This document shows positions 50,157 through 58,957 of a stretch of DNA of 64,000 nt, piece after piece; position 1 is the first letter of the stretch; each line of letters begins with the position of its first letter. The position numbers and the translations under genes are program-made. The DNA is from JACDAN01 sp036554945. GTDB lineage: Bacteria; Actinomycetota; Thermoleophilia; Gaiellales; Gaiellaceae. The stretch is taken from positions 12,505-76,504 of the forward strand of contig DATBMH010000077.1 of assembly GCA_036554945.1 (NCBI GenBank), in the 5' to 3' direction. The notes beneath the pieces are model-generated. The model saw only the letters and a program-made list of their open reading frames with translations, searched no databases and was not told where the DNA came from.

Positions 50157-52103
50157 CTAGCCCGACTGCGCGCCGACGATCAGCTGGAAGTCAGGCGAGG
50201 TCGCCGTCGACCCGTACATCTGCCCGTCGATCAGCGAGCCGAGGTCCGGCCACGTGTAGTACGTCGGCCAGCCGTTCGACGCCGAGGGAAGCATGATCCG
50301 GTCGCAGATCAGCGGGCCGCTCGAGTGGAAGTTCTCGTGGATCGTGCAGTCGTCCTTCGCGTACACGATCCCCTGGAGGCCCGAGGGCTCGCTCTGGCTC
50401 TGCGTGCCGCCCTGGTCGTACTCGGAGTCGTCGCCGGAGAGCACGATCATCATGTTCTGGGTCGGGTCCCAGTTGGCCATGCCGTTCGTGATGCAGTTCG
50501 CGCTCCCGTTGCCGCCCGCGCAGACCAGCTCGTCGAACTCGATGTCGCCGGCCGCGTAGATGATCCCGCGGCCCTGGTAGTTGACGAGCGAGCCGTCGTC
50601 GTCGAAGCGGAAGTCGCCGTCGAGGAAGATCGTGCCCTGGATCTTCAGGACGTGCGTGACGTGGTTCCACGAGATCTCGCCGACCGTGTTGCCGTTCTCG
50701 ATCACCTTGCAGGTGTAGCTCGAGCCGGACGGCGTGACTTCCTCGTAGGCGTCCGAGCCCTGGCGGCTGTTGTTGTACCAGCTGTCGTCGTCGAAGCCGT
50801 TCGGGTAGCTGCCGCCCGAGTTGTTGCAGTAGTGCTTGGGGCCCGGCTTGGCGTTCTGGTACCAGTACGCCATGTCGATCGTGGGCTTCTGCAGGTCGGT
50901 CGGAAGCGTCGTGATCGTCGTCCCGAAGACGTTGTCCGCGGAGCTGCACGGGCTGTGCGCCGGGTTGCCGCCGTACGTGCAGGTGCCGGCGACGTCGGCC
51001 GTCGAGACAGGGGTGCCGGACACGCCGATGCTCGACGCGGGAACCGTGTAGTACGCCAGGACCTCGACCCAGTCGACGTAGGCCGTGCGGCTCGAGCCGC
51101 TCGCGTTGTTGACCCTGAAGCGGAGCCCGAAGTCGGAGTCGTTGAAGTCGGCCGGCGTCCAGGTCGTGCCCCAGAGGTCACCGGTGCCGCCGTACGTGAC
51201 GATCGTCTGGGAGGTGCCCCAGTTGCCCGCCGCGGCCTTGTCGGTCCCGACCGCGGTGCCGTTCTTCAGGAGCATGACGTCGCGATCGTTGATCGAGCTC
51301 GTCGCGCTCGCCTGGCGCTCGACGCGAACCCTGATCCCCGTGATCGTCGCATTGCTCGGGATGTCGAAGTCGAAGTCGCTCGCGTCGAGGTTCGCACTCG
51401 AGCCGCCGCCCGAAACGGAGGTGTAGGCGAAGTCGCCGTCGTTCGAGCGGATCTCGTCGGAGTCGGTCCACCCGGTGCCGTTGTCCGGAAGGTTCGCGGG
51501 CGTGTAGTTGGCCGAGCCGGTCAGCGTCACGTCGTCGCCGACGGAGACCTTGCTGTCCGTGCCGGTGATCTTGCCGCCGTTGCTGAGGCAGATGTCGCCC
51601 GCCGAGGACACCGACTCGGGGATCGTGACCGTGTCGATCTCGAGGCAGTAGGTCGTGTTGTTGTGGTAGATCCGGCTCCAGGCGCCGACGGTCGCGCCGG
51701 TCATGAGCCCGCGGACCTCGGCCTTCCGGGTCAGGGTGCGCTGGAGCTGGTTGCCGCCGTTCGGGTTCGTAACCTTCCCGGTCGACGTGATCGTCCACAC
51801 GTAGTTCGCGTCGAGCGAGCCCGAGTACGTGACCGAGCCGCTGCTCAGGTTCACCGTCGTCGACGGGAGCAGGTTGCCCGTGCGCGGGTCGAGCGCGGCG
51901 TTCAGGACCGAGAGCGCGTGGTTGATGCCGGCCTCTGCGAGCGAGTACGCGACCTCGGAGCTCTTCGAGGTCTGCGCCGACCGCGAGTTCGAGGTCGTGT
52001 ACGTGAAGGCCGCCGTTCCGGCGACCGTGAGCGTGAACAGGATGCCCAGCGCCATGATCAGGGCGATGCCGTCCTCGCGTCGGAGAGTGTGGAGAAGCCG
52101 CAT
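50157..52103 (-). CDS. Giant PilX-like minor pilin 2 with jelly-roll-like insert
   Basis: A 648-residue paralogue of the preceding gene with the same layout. Prepilin-like N-terminus MRLLHTLRREDGIALIMALG; then TGATVGAWSRIYHNNTTYCL; jelly-roll-like insert with SSANLDASDFDFDIPSNATI and YGGTGDLWGTTWTPADFNDS; C-terminal WYQNAKPGPKHYC, GRGIIYAAGDIEFDELVC and DDSEYDQGGTQ. The ATG at 52103 is the natural start. It lies 80 bp downstream of the PilW-like gene. Both copies likely decorate or initiate one pilus. Confidence 0.8.
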   Translation of the reverse strand: MRLLHTLRREDGIALIMALGILFTLTVAGTAAFTYTTSNSRSAQTSKSSEVAYSLAEAGINHALSVLNAALDPRTGNLLPSTTVNLSSGSVTYSGSLDANYVWTITSTGKVTNPNGGNQLQRTLTRKAEVRGLMTGATVGAWSRIYHNNTTYCLEIDTVTIPESVSSAGDICLSNGGKITGTDSKVSVGDDVTLTGSANYTPANLPDNGTGWTDSDEIRSNDGDFAYTSVSGGGSSANLDASDFDFDIPSNATITGIRVRVERQASATSSINDRDVMLLKNGTAVGTDKAAAGNWGTSQTIVTYGGTGDLWGTTWTPADFNDSDFGLRFRVNNASGSSRTAYVDWVEVLAYYTVPASSIGVSGTPVSTADVAGTCTYGGNPAHSPCSSADNVFGTTITTLPTDLQKPTIDMAYWYQNAKPGPKHYCNNSGGSYPNGFDDDSWYNNSRQGSDAYEEVTPSGSSYTCKVIENGNTVGEISWNHVTHVLKIQGTIFLDGDFRFDDDGSLVNYQGRGIIYAAGDIEFDELVCAGGNGSANCITNGMANWDPTQNMMIVLSGDDSEYDQGGTQSQSEPSGLQGIVYAKDDCTIHENFHSSGPLICDRIMLPSASNGWPTYYTWPDLGSLIDGQMYGSTATSPDFQLIVGAQSG

Positions 52104-52183
52104 GACGTTGAAGGCCTGTTGACCCGATCGCAGCTTCCGGAGAAAGCGGGGGCGCCGCATCCCCCAACCGGGTGTGCGCGAGC

Positions 52184-52711
52184 TCACAGGCGCGTCGTGT
52201 TCCGGAGGACGATGTCGGCCTCGAGCCGCCAGGTGCGCTTCTTCCCGGCACTCGGATCGACCGGCAGCGTCACGCGAAGCGTCCCGAGCTTCCCCGTCGC
52301 CGGGGCGGTGTAGTTGAAGACGCTTGCGCTGGTGATCCAGTCGGCGACCGCGACGCCGGCGCGGCGCAGCCGGTAGCGGTTCGTCGAGACGAGCTGCGTG
52401 TCGTAGACGATGTTCACCTGCGAGCCGCCCGCGGTCGGGCAGGTCGAGGGCAGGGTCACGGTGATCGAGGTCGCGGCGCCGGCCGGCGTGATCGCGCTGG
52501 CGCAGTGGATCTCCCGGCGCATCTTGTCGACCGCGAGCCGGGCGTTCTGCTGCGCCTGGAAGCGCTCGTTCATCTGGAACTCGGCGTTCGAGGCCTGGAT
52601 GAAGAGCGTCGTCAGCCCGGCGAGGACCACGCCGAGGATCACGGTCACCTGGAGGAGCTCGACGAGCGTGTAGCCGCGCTCGCAGGCGAGCAGGCGGCGG
52701 AGCGTGCTCAT
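52184..52711 (-). CDS. PilW/PilV-like prepilin with N-terminal methylation motif
   Basis: A 175-residue type IV prepilin-like protein. ACERGYTLVELLQVTVILGV is a strong PilD site: the Gly at the cleavage position and Glu at +5, followed by a long hydrophobic helix. The globular part is beta-rich with one cysteine pair region (IHCASAIT ... STCPTAGG). It is a minor pilin that may prime assembly or sit at the tip. ATG at 52711 overlaps the stop of the PASTA gene. It lies upstream of the two giant pilins, as in a typical fimT/pilV/pilW/pilX row. Confidence 0.9.
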   Translation of the reverse strand: MSTLRRLLACERGYTLVELLQVTVILGVVLAGLTTLFIQASNAEFQMNERFQAQQNARLAVDKMRREIHCASAITPAGAATSITVTLPSTCPTAGGSQVNIVYDTQLVSTNRYRLRRAGVAVADWITSASVFNYTAPATGKLGTLRVTLPVDPSAGKKRTWRLEADIVLRNTTRL

Positions 52712-53577
52712 CGCGACTTCGCGCGCACTGCGGCGAGCGCACGCCTCGCTGCGGCCTCGCTCTTTGCTCCGATGCCCCACTGGCGCTGCACGCGCTCGTC
52801 GACCCGGATCAGCGTCTCGAGCGCCGCCGCACCGCGCCACCAGCCGAAGCGGGCGCCGGTGACGATCCACTCGTGCTGGTAGAGCCAGTGCCGGACGTTC
52901 GCGCTCGACACCTTCGGGTGGGCGCGCACCCAGCTCTCCAGGCGCGACGCGCGGACGGTCAGGGGCAGTTCGTCAAGCGGCTCTGCGGGGGCGCCGGCGG
53001 CGGTGAACGCGGCCGGGCGCGCGGTCTGCTTCTTCGGCTTGGGCTTGGGCTTGGCGGCGGGCTTCGGCTTGGGCTTGGCGGCCGGCTGCGGCTTGGGCTT
53101 CGCGGCCGGCTTCGGCTTCGGGGAGGGCTTCGCCTTCGGCTTCGCGGCGGGCTTCGGGCGGGCAGGCAGCTTGACGGCCGTGCCGGTGTAGGGCGCCGCG
53201 TTCTCGGGTGCGCCTTCCTGCGCGTAGCCGCCGTTGCGGGAAAGCGTGAGCTGGATCGTCGGCATGCCCGTGTCGACGATCCGGGTGCCGGCCTTCGGGC
53301 TCTGCGAGGAGACGGTGTTCGCGGGATAGCCCTGCACGCCGCCGACCACGCGCCACGCGAAGCCGGCCTCCTCGAGGGTGCCCTTCGCGAACACGTAGGC
53401 CTGACCGCCGACGTCGGGAACCGTCACGAGCTCGGGGCCCGCGACCTTGACCTCGTCGGGCGTCGACGTCGCGCCGAACTGGCTTTCGGCGGCAAACGAG
53501 ATCGTCGCAGTGCCCAGGACGAGAATCGCCGTCAGGGCAACGATGCGCGGGAAGACGGATGTGAGCCGGGCCGCCAC
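52708..53577 (-). CDS. PASTA-domain protein with Lys/Pro/Ala-rich spacer
   Basis: A 289-residue exported protein. GTG at 53577 has a strong AAGGGAG at 5 nt and gives a signal-type helix (FPRIVALTAILVLGTATISF). The mature N-terminus has a PASTA domain (TVPDVGGQAYVFAKGTLEEA ... GTRIVDTGMPTIQLTLS). A KPKPAAKPK-rich spacer of ~65 residues can span the wall. A C-terminal helical domain (LESWVRAHPKVSSANVRHWL) completes it. PASTA domains bind peptidoglycan stem peptides or beta-lactams. Operon position between SLT-M23 and PilW genes suggests a role in pilus passage. Confidence 0.85.
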   Translation of the reverse strand: MAARLTSVFPRIVALTAILVLGTATISFAAESQFGATSTPDEVKVAGPELVTVPDVGGQAYVFAKGTLEEAGFAWRVVGGVQGYPANTVSSQSPKAGTRIVDTGMPTIQLTLSRNGGYAQEGAPENAAPYTGTAVKLPARPKPAAKPKAKPSPKPKPAAKPKPQPAAKPKPKPAAKPKPKPKKQTARPAAFTAAGAPAEPLDELPLTVRASRLESWVRAHPKVSSANVRHWLYQHEWIVTGARFGWWRGAAALETLIRVDERVQRQWGIGAKSEAAARRALAAVRAKSR

Positions 53578-53611
53578 GACTACTCCCTTGTCGGCAGAAC
53601 CCTCGTTGGAG

Positions 53612-55096
53612 TTAAGAGCTGAGCGAGAACTCGACGACATCGTCCGGCTCGGCAGCTTCCACGACCTCGAAGACAGGCTCGGCGACGACCCTGAAGACCG
53701 GAGCGGCGACGAGCGGCGCCACCGGGCGAGGCTGCGTCTCGACCGTTCCCTGCCAGGTGAACGCGGTGCCGGCGAAGGAGCGGAACCACTCCTCCTGCTG
53801 TGGATAGGTCAGGTTCGGCCCGGTCTGGAGGTGGAGGTGCGGGCCGGTCGAGTGGCCGGTCGAGCCGACGAGGCCGACCGCGGCGCCCGCGGAGAGCGCG
53901 ACGCCCGGCTGGACGGTGGGCTCGAGGAACGACATGTGGCAGTACGTCCAGGTACGGCCGTCCGCGGTGGCGAGCACGAAGCCGATGCCGCAGTTGCCGG
54001 AGCCGAGCGGCCAGGCATCCTCGACGATCCCGTCCGCGAGCGCGTAGAGCGGAGCGCCCATCGGCGCAGCGATGTCCGCGGCCGGGTAGTCGTGGTGGAA
54101 CTCGCCGACGGAGATGACGCTGGGGCCGCCGCCGACCGGGAACACGTAGCCGCCCGAGTACGACGCAGCGGCGAAGAGCGACGAGGTCTGCGACGAGAAG
54201 GATGCGGGGGCGGCTCCGGCGCGAGCTGCGTCGAGCGCGGTCTTCGCGTCCTGCAGGAGCGCGCGCCGCTCGGCAACCGCCTCACCGGCGGCATGAGCCC
54301 GGATCCCGGCCTGCACCGCGCGCCGCTCGAGCACGAGCCGCGTCGAGAGCAGTCCCGCCCGCGAGGCGCGCGCGAGGAGCGTCCGCTCCTGACGACGAGT
54401 CGCCCGCTCGATCGCCACGGCGCGGACGAGCCTGCGGTTCGCCCGCGAGACGCTCTTCCTGGCGCCGTCGAGCTTCACCTGCAGGCGGTCGAGCGTGAAC
54501 GTGAGCACTCCGCCGCCGTTGCCGTAGAGCGCCGCGAGCTCGAGGACGTCGCGGACGTACCAGTCGGCGTGGTTGTAGGCGAACACGCCGCGCTCGATGT
54601 CGGTGCGCCCGCCCGCCGCTGCGAGGTAGCGCGCGGCGGAGAAGATCGCGTCCTCGGGCGCCCACGGGTCGGCGACGCCGTCACCGTTCGCGTCCGTCCC
54701 CCACCGCAGCCACGTGGACGGCATGAACTGCATCCAGCCGACGGCGCCGGCGGAGCTCGGGCCCATGTTCCGGCCGAAGTTCGACTCGATCTTGTTGATG
54801 GACGCGAGCACCTGCCAGGGGATCCCGTAGGTGCTGCCTGCCCGATGCCAGAGCGCGCTGAGCTCGGCGAACGAAAGCCGCCGCGGCGCCAGCGTCGAGA
54901 CGGTCCAGCCGGGCGGGAGCAGCAGCGATCCCTCGGCGTTCGGGACCTCGGCGCTCGGCAGCGCCGGAAGCACGGGGAGCACCGGCTGCGCCGGTGTCTC
55001 GCCCACGATCGTGAAGACGGGGCCCGAGGCCCCGGAGGCGCTCGCCGCACCGGTGAGTGCGAGCGCGAGAGTGAGGATCGCCGCCGCGCGCTTCAT
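53612..55096 (-). CDS. Fused SLT lytic transglycosylase and M23 endopeptidase
   Basis: A 494-residue exported protein. Signal peptide MKRAAAILTLALALTGAASA. The SLT/MltB-like domain spans ~70-180: INKIESNFGRNMGPSSAGAV has the catalytic Glu, then WMQFMPSTWLRWG and VFAYNHADWYVRDVL. A coiled-coil spacer lies at ~195-290. The M23 domain has GEFHHDYPAADIAAPMGAPL (H and D metal ligands) and STGHSTGPHLHLQTGPN (HxH). It can cut both glycan strands and peptides. The gene lies next to pilT and the PASTA gene, suggesting a dedicated wall-opening enzyme for the pilus. Confidence 0.93.
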   Translation of the reverse strand: MKRAAAILTLALALTGAASASGASGPVFTIVGETPAQPVLPVLPALPSAEVPNAEGSLLLPPGWTVSTLAPRRLSFAELSALWHRAGSTYGIPWQVLASINKIESNFGRNMGPSSAGAVGWMQFMPSTWLRWGTDANGDGVADPWAPEDAIFSAARYLAAAGGRTDIERGVFAYNHADWYVRDVLELAALYGNGGGVLTFTLDRLQVKLDGARKSVSRANRRLVRAVAIERATRRQERTLLARASRAGLLSTRLVLERRAVQAGIRAHAAGEAVAERRALLQDAKTALDAARAGAAPASFSSQTSSLFAAASYSGGYVFPVGGGPSVISVGEFHHDYPAADIAAPMGAPLYALADGIVEDAWPLGSGNCGIGFVLATADGRTWTYCHMSFLEPTVQPGVALSAGAAVGLVGSTGHSTGPHLHLQTGPNLTYPQQEEWFRSFAGTAFTWQGTVETQPRPVAPLVAAPVFRVVAEPVFEVVEAAEPDDVVEFSLSS

Positions 55097-55100
55097 GGGT

Positions 55101-56303
55101 CTAGGTCGGCTCGGGATGGGCGACGCGGATCCCCGGGAGCGTGTCCCCGACCGGCACCTGGGCGGCGGCCGGCCGGAGCCCCGGGACCGGGTCGGGCGGC
55201 GGCTCTTCGGCCACGCGCTGGTCGTGCGCCTGCTGCTTGAGCGCCCGCTCGAGCGCCACGAGGAAGTCGTGCCGGTTCGTCGACGCGTTCGCCGCGATCT
55301 CCTGATCGACCTGGCCGGCGATCACGAGGTCGATCAGCGCCTTGCTGAAGGTCTGCATGTCGAAGAACTCGCCCTCCGCGATCGCGTCGTGGATCTCGTC
55401 GGGCCGCGCCTCGCGGATCAGGTCGGCGACGCGCGCGTTGTTGACCATGACCTCGACGGCTGCGGAGCGACCACCCCCGATCTTCGGGATCAGCCGCTGG
55501 CTGATCACGCCGCGGAGGACGCCGGCGAGGATCGAGCGGATCATCTGCTGCTTGACGGCGGGGAAGAACTCGGTCAGCCGGCCGAGCGTCTCGGCGGCGT
55601 CGATCGTGTGCATCGTCGAGAAGACGAGGTGGCCGGACTCGGCGGCCTGCATGGCCGTCTCGGCCGTCTCCGCATCGCGGAGCTCGCCGATCAGGATCAC
55701 GTCGGGGTCCTGGCGGAGCGCGCGGCGGAGCGCCTGGCCGAAGGACTGCGTGTCGAGCCCGACCTCGCGCTGGTTGACGATGCAGGCGATGTCCTCGTGG
55801 AGGATCTCGATCGGGTCCTCGATGGTGACGATGTGCTGGCGGCGCGTCCGGTTGATGTGGTTGAGCATCGAGGCGAGGGTCGTCGTCTTGCCCGACCCCG
55901 TCGCGCCCGTGACGAGCACGAGGCCGCGGTGCTCCTCGGCGAGGCGCTTGACGCCCGCCGGAAGCTTCAGCGTCTCGAAGCTCGGCACCTCGCGCGGGAT
56001 GACGCGGAAGGCAAACGAGATCGCCCCGCGCTGCATGAAGCCGTTGACGCGGAAGCGCGTGAGGTCGTTCGACGTGTAGGAGATGTCCAGCTCGCCGGTC
56101 GTGCGGAAGTCCGCCTCCTTCTGGCGGTTCACCGCGGTCACGGCGGCGAGCACGGTCTCGAGGTCCTGCGCGGTCAGCGCGTTGATCCCCTCGAGGGCGA
56201 CGACCTGGCCGTCCTTGCGGATCGCCGGCGGGCGTCCGAACTTCAGGTGGACGTCGGTGGCGCCGGTCTGAACGGCGCGCGTAAGGAGGAGGTCCAGGTC
56301 CAT
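55101..56303 (-). CDS. pilT: Twitching motility ATPase PilT
   Basis: A 400-residue secretion ATPase. The N-terminal domain has DVHLKFGRPPAIRKDGQVVA. The core has Walker A LVTGATGSGKTTTLASM, Walker B DVILIGELRDAETA, His box STMHTIDAAETLGRL and the AIRNLIRE-equivalent PilT signature NARVADLIREARPDEIHDAI. It drives pilus retraction. ATG at 56303. It precedes the SLT-M23 gene by only 4 bp. Divergent from the HerA-like gene. With pilB this indicates a retractile type IV pilus. Confidence 0.95.
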   Translation of the reverse strand: MDLDLLLTRAVQTGATDVHLKFGRPPAIRKDGQVVALEGINALTAQDLETVLAAVTAVNRQKEADFRTTGELDISYTSNDLTRFRVNGFMQRGAISFAFRVIPREVPSFETLKLPAGVKRLAEEHRGLVLVTGATGSGKTTTLASMLNHINRTRRQHIVTIEDPIEILHEDIACIVNQREVGLDTQSFGQALRRALRQDPDVILIGELRDAETAETAMQAAESGHLVFSTMHTIDAAETLGRLTEFFPAVKQQMIRSILAGVLRGVISQRLIPKIGGGRSAAVEVMVNNARVADLIREARPDEIHDAIAEGEFFDMQTFSKALIDLVIAGQVDQEIAANASTNRHDFLVALERALKQQAHDQRVAEEPPPDPVPGLRPAAAQVPVGDTLPGIRVAHPEPT

Positions 56304-56356
56304 GCCGCGACCCGTTGCACATCGGCAGCTGCGAGGCGGCGCTTTAACCTCCGCGC

Positions 56357-57724
56357 ATGCACTCGTCCGTCTCGCTGGACGGCCGGCACTTCGAGTGTCT
56401 CGTGCCCGTGGACGAGCTCGAGCTGCGCGTCGGAAGCTACGTCGACGTGGACGGCCGACTCGGCTACGTGACGAGCGTCCGTCCGGCCGACGATCGGCGG
56501 ATCGCCCGCGTCGAGGGCCGGCTGCTCGAGGGAGCCGATCCGTTCGGCGAGACCCCCACCCGCTCCGCGGCGGCCGGCGAGGTCGCGCGCTGGCTGGAGG
56601 GCGCCCGGCCGGATCGTGCCGCGCTCGAGGTCGGCTCGCTCACGTACGCCGACGGCGTGCCGCTCGTGCTCGACGCCGGCGCCTTCGACCGCCACACGTT
56701 CCTGTGCGGTCAGTCGGGCTCCGGCAAGACGTACGCCCTCGGGACGATCCTCGAGCGCCTCCTGGCCGAGACGTCGTTGCGAATCGTCGTCCTCGACCCC
56801 AACTCGGACTTCGTGCGCCTCGGGGAGCTGAGGGACGACGTCGACGGCGAGGCACGGAGCCGGTACGAGCCGGCAGCCGCCGGCGTCGACGTCCGCCGCG
56901 CAGGCGACGGGCCGGACCGGCTCCACGTCCGCTTCCGCACGTTCGACGGGACGGAGCAGGCCGCAGTCCTCCGCCTCGACCCGATCGACGATCGTGAGGA
57001 GTACGCGGCGCTCGTGGAGGCCGTCGAGCAGGCCGACGGGAACGAGATCGCGACGGTGCGGGAGACCGTCGACCAGCTGGCCGAACGGCCGGAGCCGTGG
57101 CACTCGCTCGGCGTCCGTGCCCGCAACCTGGGGGTGGACCGGTGGCAGATCTGGTCCGGAGCCGACGGCGGCTCCCTCGAGGAGCTCGTCCAGCCCGGAG
57201 GCTCCCGGTGTCTCGTCGCCGACCTGGGGTCGCTGGCCACGCGGGAGGAGCAGGCCGTTGCGGCCGAGGCGCTCCTCGCTGCGCTCTGGCGTCGCCGCGC
57301 GATCCGCGAGCCGATGCTGATCGTCATCGACGAGGCGCACAACGTCTGCCCCGCTCGGCCGGAGGACCCGCTCACCGCGCTGGCGACCGAGCACGCGGTG
57401 CGCATCGCCGGCGAGGGCCGCAAGTTCGGCCTCGTGCTGCTGGTCGCCACGCAGCGCCCGCAGAAGGTGAACGAGAACGTCGTCTCGCAGTGCGACAACC
57501 TGATCCTCATGCGCATGAACTCGCGCTCCGACCTCGCGCAGCTCGAAGAGACCTTCTCGTTCGTCCCCTCCCCGGTGCTCGGGCTCGCGACCGAGTTCCG
57601 GCAGGGCGAGGCGGTCGTCGCGGGCAAGCTCGTGCCGAGCCCCACGCTCGCTCGCTTCGGCCCGCGCTGGTCAGTCGAGGGCGGTTCGGACGTGCCCGCC
57701 GACTGGGCGGCCGTCCGCAGCTGA
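56357..57724 (+). CDS. HerA/FtsK-fold ATP-binding protein (DUF87)
   Basis: A 455-residue ATPase. The N-terminal HAS-barrel-like part (SLDGRHFECLVPVDELELRV, GYVTSVRPADDRRIA) is followed by Walker A FLCGQSGSGKTYALGTILER. Walker B MLIVIDEAHNVCP and LLVATQRPQKVNENVVSQ come later. HerA proteins translocate DNA or act in defence and DNA repair with NurA; no NurA is next to it. ATG at 56357. It is divergent from pilT and overlaps the reductase gene tail to tail by 54 bp. Role uncertain. Confidence 0.88.
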   Translation: MHSSVSLDGRHFECLVPVDELELRVGSYVDVDGRLGYVTSVRPADDRRIARVEGRLLEGADPFGETPTRSAAAGEVARWLEGARPDRAALEVGSLTYADGVPLVLDAGAFDRHTFLCGQSGSGKTYALGTILERLLAETSLRIVVLDPNSDFVRLGELRDDVDGEARSRYEPAAAGVDVRRAGDGPDRLHVRFRTFDGTEQAAVLRLDPIDDREEYAALVEAVEQADGNEIATVRETVDQLAERPEPWHSLGVRARNLGVDRWQIWSGADGGSLEELVQPGGSRCLVADLGSLATREEQAVAAEALLAALWRRRAIREPMLIVIDEAHNVCPARPEDPLTALATEHAVRIAGEGRKFGLVLLVATQRPQKVNENVVSQCDNLILMRMNSRSDLAQLEETFSFVPSPVLGLATEFRQGEAVVAGKLVPSPTLARFGPRWSVEGGSDVPADWAAVRS

Positions 57725-58801
57725 CCTCCGCGCGAGCCGCTCGATGATCCGCAGCGCGATGCCGGAGGCACCGCCGACCTCGGACGGCCCGTCCGCGTCC
57801 GCGCGCAGGATCGACTCGATGCCCCGAAGGGCGAGCGGCGCACGGAGCAGGGCGAACGTCAGGCGCGGGAAGCGGTCGAGCGCGGCCTTCGCGCGCCACG
57901 ACGCCGCGGTCTGAACGGCAAGCCTTCGTCGCAATTCCCCTGCATATGGGCGGAAATCCGCCGCTCGGCCCGCCAGGATGTCGAGCGCGTTCTGGGCCGC
58001 CAGGCCCGCGCTGAGCGCCGCCTCGTAGATCCCGTCGCCGGAGACCGGGTCGACGAGCCCGGCCGCATCGCCGACGACGGCCGTCCGGCCTGCGCCGGCT
58101 GCCGCGTCCGGACGGCGAAGCGGAAGGTGGTGGCCTCGCACATCCGTCAGCGCGTCGTCCGGGATCCCGTGCTCCCGGCACAGCCGCGCCAAGTGCGCGC
58201 GGAGCCGCGGGCCCTCCGCCAGCCACCCGCCGACCCCGACGTTGACGTGGTCCCCCTTCGGGAACACCCAGCCGTACCCACCCGGGACGACGCCGAACTC
58301 GATGCACGCCCGGCCGGAGAAGGGCGCAGGGTCGATCCTCGCGTTTCCCTCGAGCGCCACGGTCCGGAGGTGGCCGCGCAGGCCCTCGGCGCGGCCGACC
58401 GTCCCGTTCGCGCCGTCGGCGCCGATCACCACGCGCGCCTGCACGTCGTCCGGGGTCTCTCCGTCGCGGAACACGGCGCCCGCCTCCTGCGCCCGCTCGA
58501 CGAGGAAGGCGTCGAGCCGCCTCCGCTGGGTGAGCTTGATCAGCGTCTCCCTCGTCGTCCGCGTGAACCGCCGCCGGTACCCGAGCCCGAGGTCGAAGAC
58601 GTCCACCCGCTCCTCGACCACCGGCTCGATCGAGAACGGCAGCAGCCGCTCCGCGCGCACGGTGACGCCGCCGCCGCACGGCTTGTCACGCGGGAACCGC
58701 GCCTTGTCGACCAGCAGCACCTGCGCGCCGCCGCGGGCGAGGTGGAACGCGGCCAGCGACCCGGCCGGCCCGGCCCCGACGACGAGCGCGTCGAAGCGCA
58801 T
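57671..58801 (-). CDS. Geranylgeranyl-reductase-family FAD oxidoreductase
   Basis: A 376-residue flavoprotein. FDALVVGAGPAGSLAAFHLA is the FAD motif, LVDKARFPRDKPCGGGVTVR is the family hallmark, GYGWVFPKGDHVNVGVGGW follows, and AVVGDAAGLVDPVSGDGIYE binds FAD. These enzymes reduce isoprenoid chains (menaquinone, polyprenol or lipids). ATG at 58801. Its C-terminus (IIERLARRSAADGRPVGGHV) runs into the opposite HerA gene. No menaquinone or carotenoid genes are next to it. The substrate is not determined. Confidence 0.9.
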   Translation of the reverse strand: MRFDALVVGAGPAGSLAAFHLARGGAQVLLVDKARFPRDKPCGGGVTVRAERLLPFSIEPVVEERVDVFDLGLGYRRRFTRTTRETLIKLTQRRRLDAFLVERAQEAGAVFRDGETPDDVQARVVIGADGANGTVGRAEGLRGHLRTVALEGNARIDPAPFSGRACIEFGVVPGGYGWVFPKGDHVNVGVGGWLAEGPRLRAHLARLCREHGIPDDALTDVRGHHLPLRRPDAAAGAGRTAVVGDAAGLVDPVSGDGIYEAALSAGLAAQNALDILAGRAADFRPYAGELRRRLAVQTAASWRAKAALDRFPRLTFALLRAPLALRGIESILRADADGPSEVGGASGIALRIIERLARRSAADGRPVGGHVRTALD

Positions 58802-58822
58802 CGCTACTATCTCCCTTCCCCT

Positions 58823-58904
58823 GGGGGTGTTCCCGAGTGGCCAAAGGGGACGGGCTGTAAACCCGTTGGCTCTGCCTTCGGAGGTTCGAATCCTCCCGCC
58901 CCCA
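58823..58904 (+). tRNA. tRNA-Tyr (GTA anticodon)
   Basis: 82 nt, class II tRNA with a long variable arm. The acceptor GGGGGTG pairs with CGCCCCC (one G-U). The anticodon stem is ACGGG/CCCGT with loop CTGTAAA; the anticodon GTA is at 58857-58859. The T arm has GGAGG-TTCGAAT-CCTCC. Discriminator A; CCA is not encoded. It lies 21 bp from the divergent reductase start, and a foreign-looking monooxygenase follows it. Confidence 0.95.
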
Positions 58905-58957
58905 CTTCTTGTCGGTCCGGCGAGGTTGCGGGCACTCGGCGCGGAGGGATGTGAAGT

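Noticed and set aside
53030..53160. Repetitive DNA of the type GGCTTGGGCTTGG, considered as a tandem repeat or CRISPR
   Set aside because: It encodes the Lys-Pro-Ala spacer of the PASTA protein; repeat units are not separated by unique spacers.
53578..53640. N-terminal extension of the PASTA gene to 53640
   Set aside because: It would overlap the SLT-M23 gene by 29 bp, and the GTG at 53577 has an excellent ribosome-binding site and signal helix.
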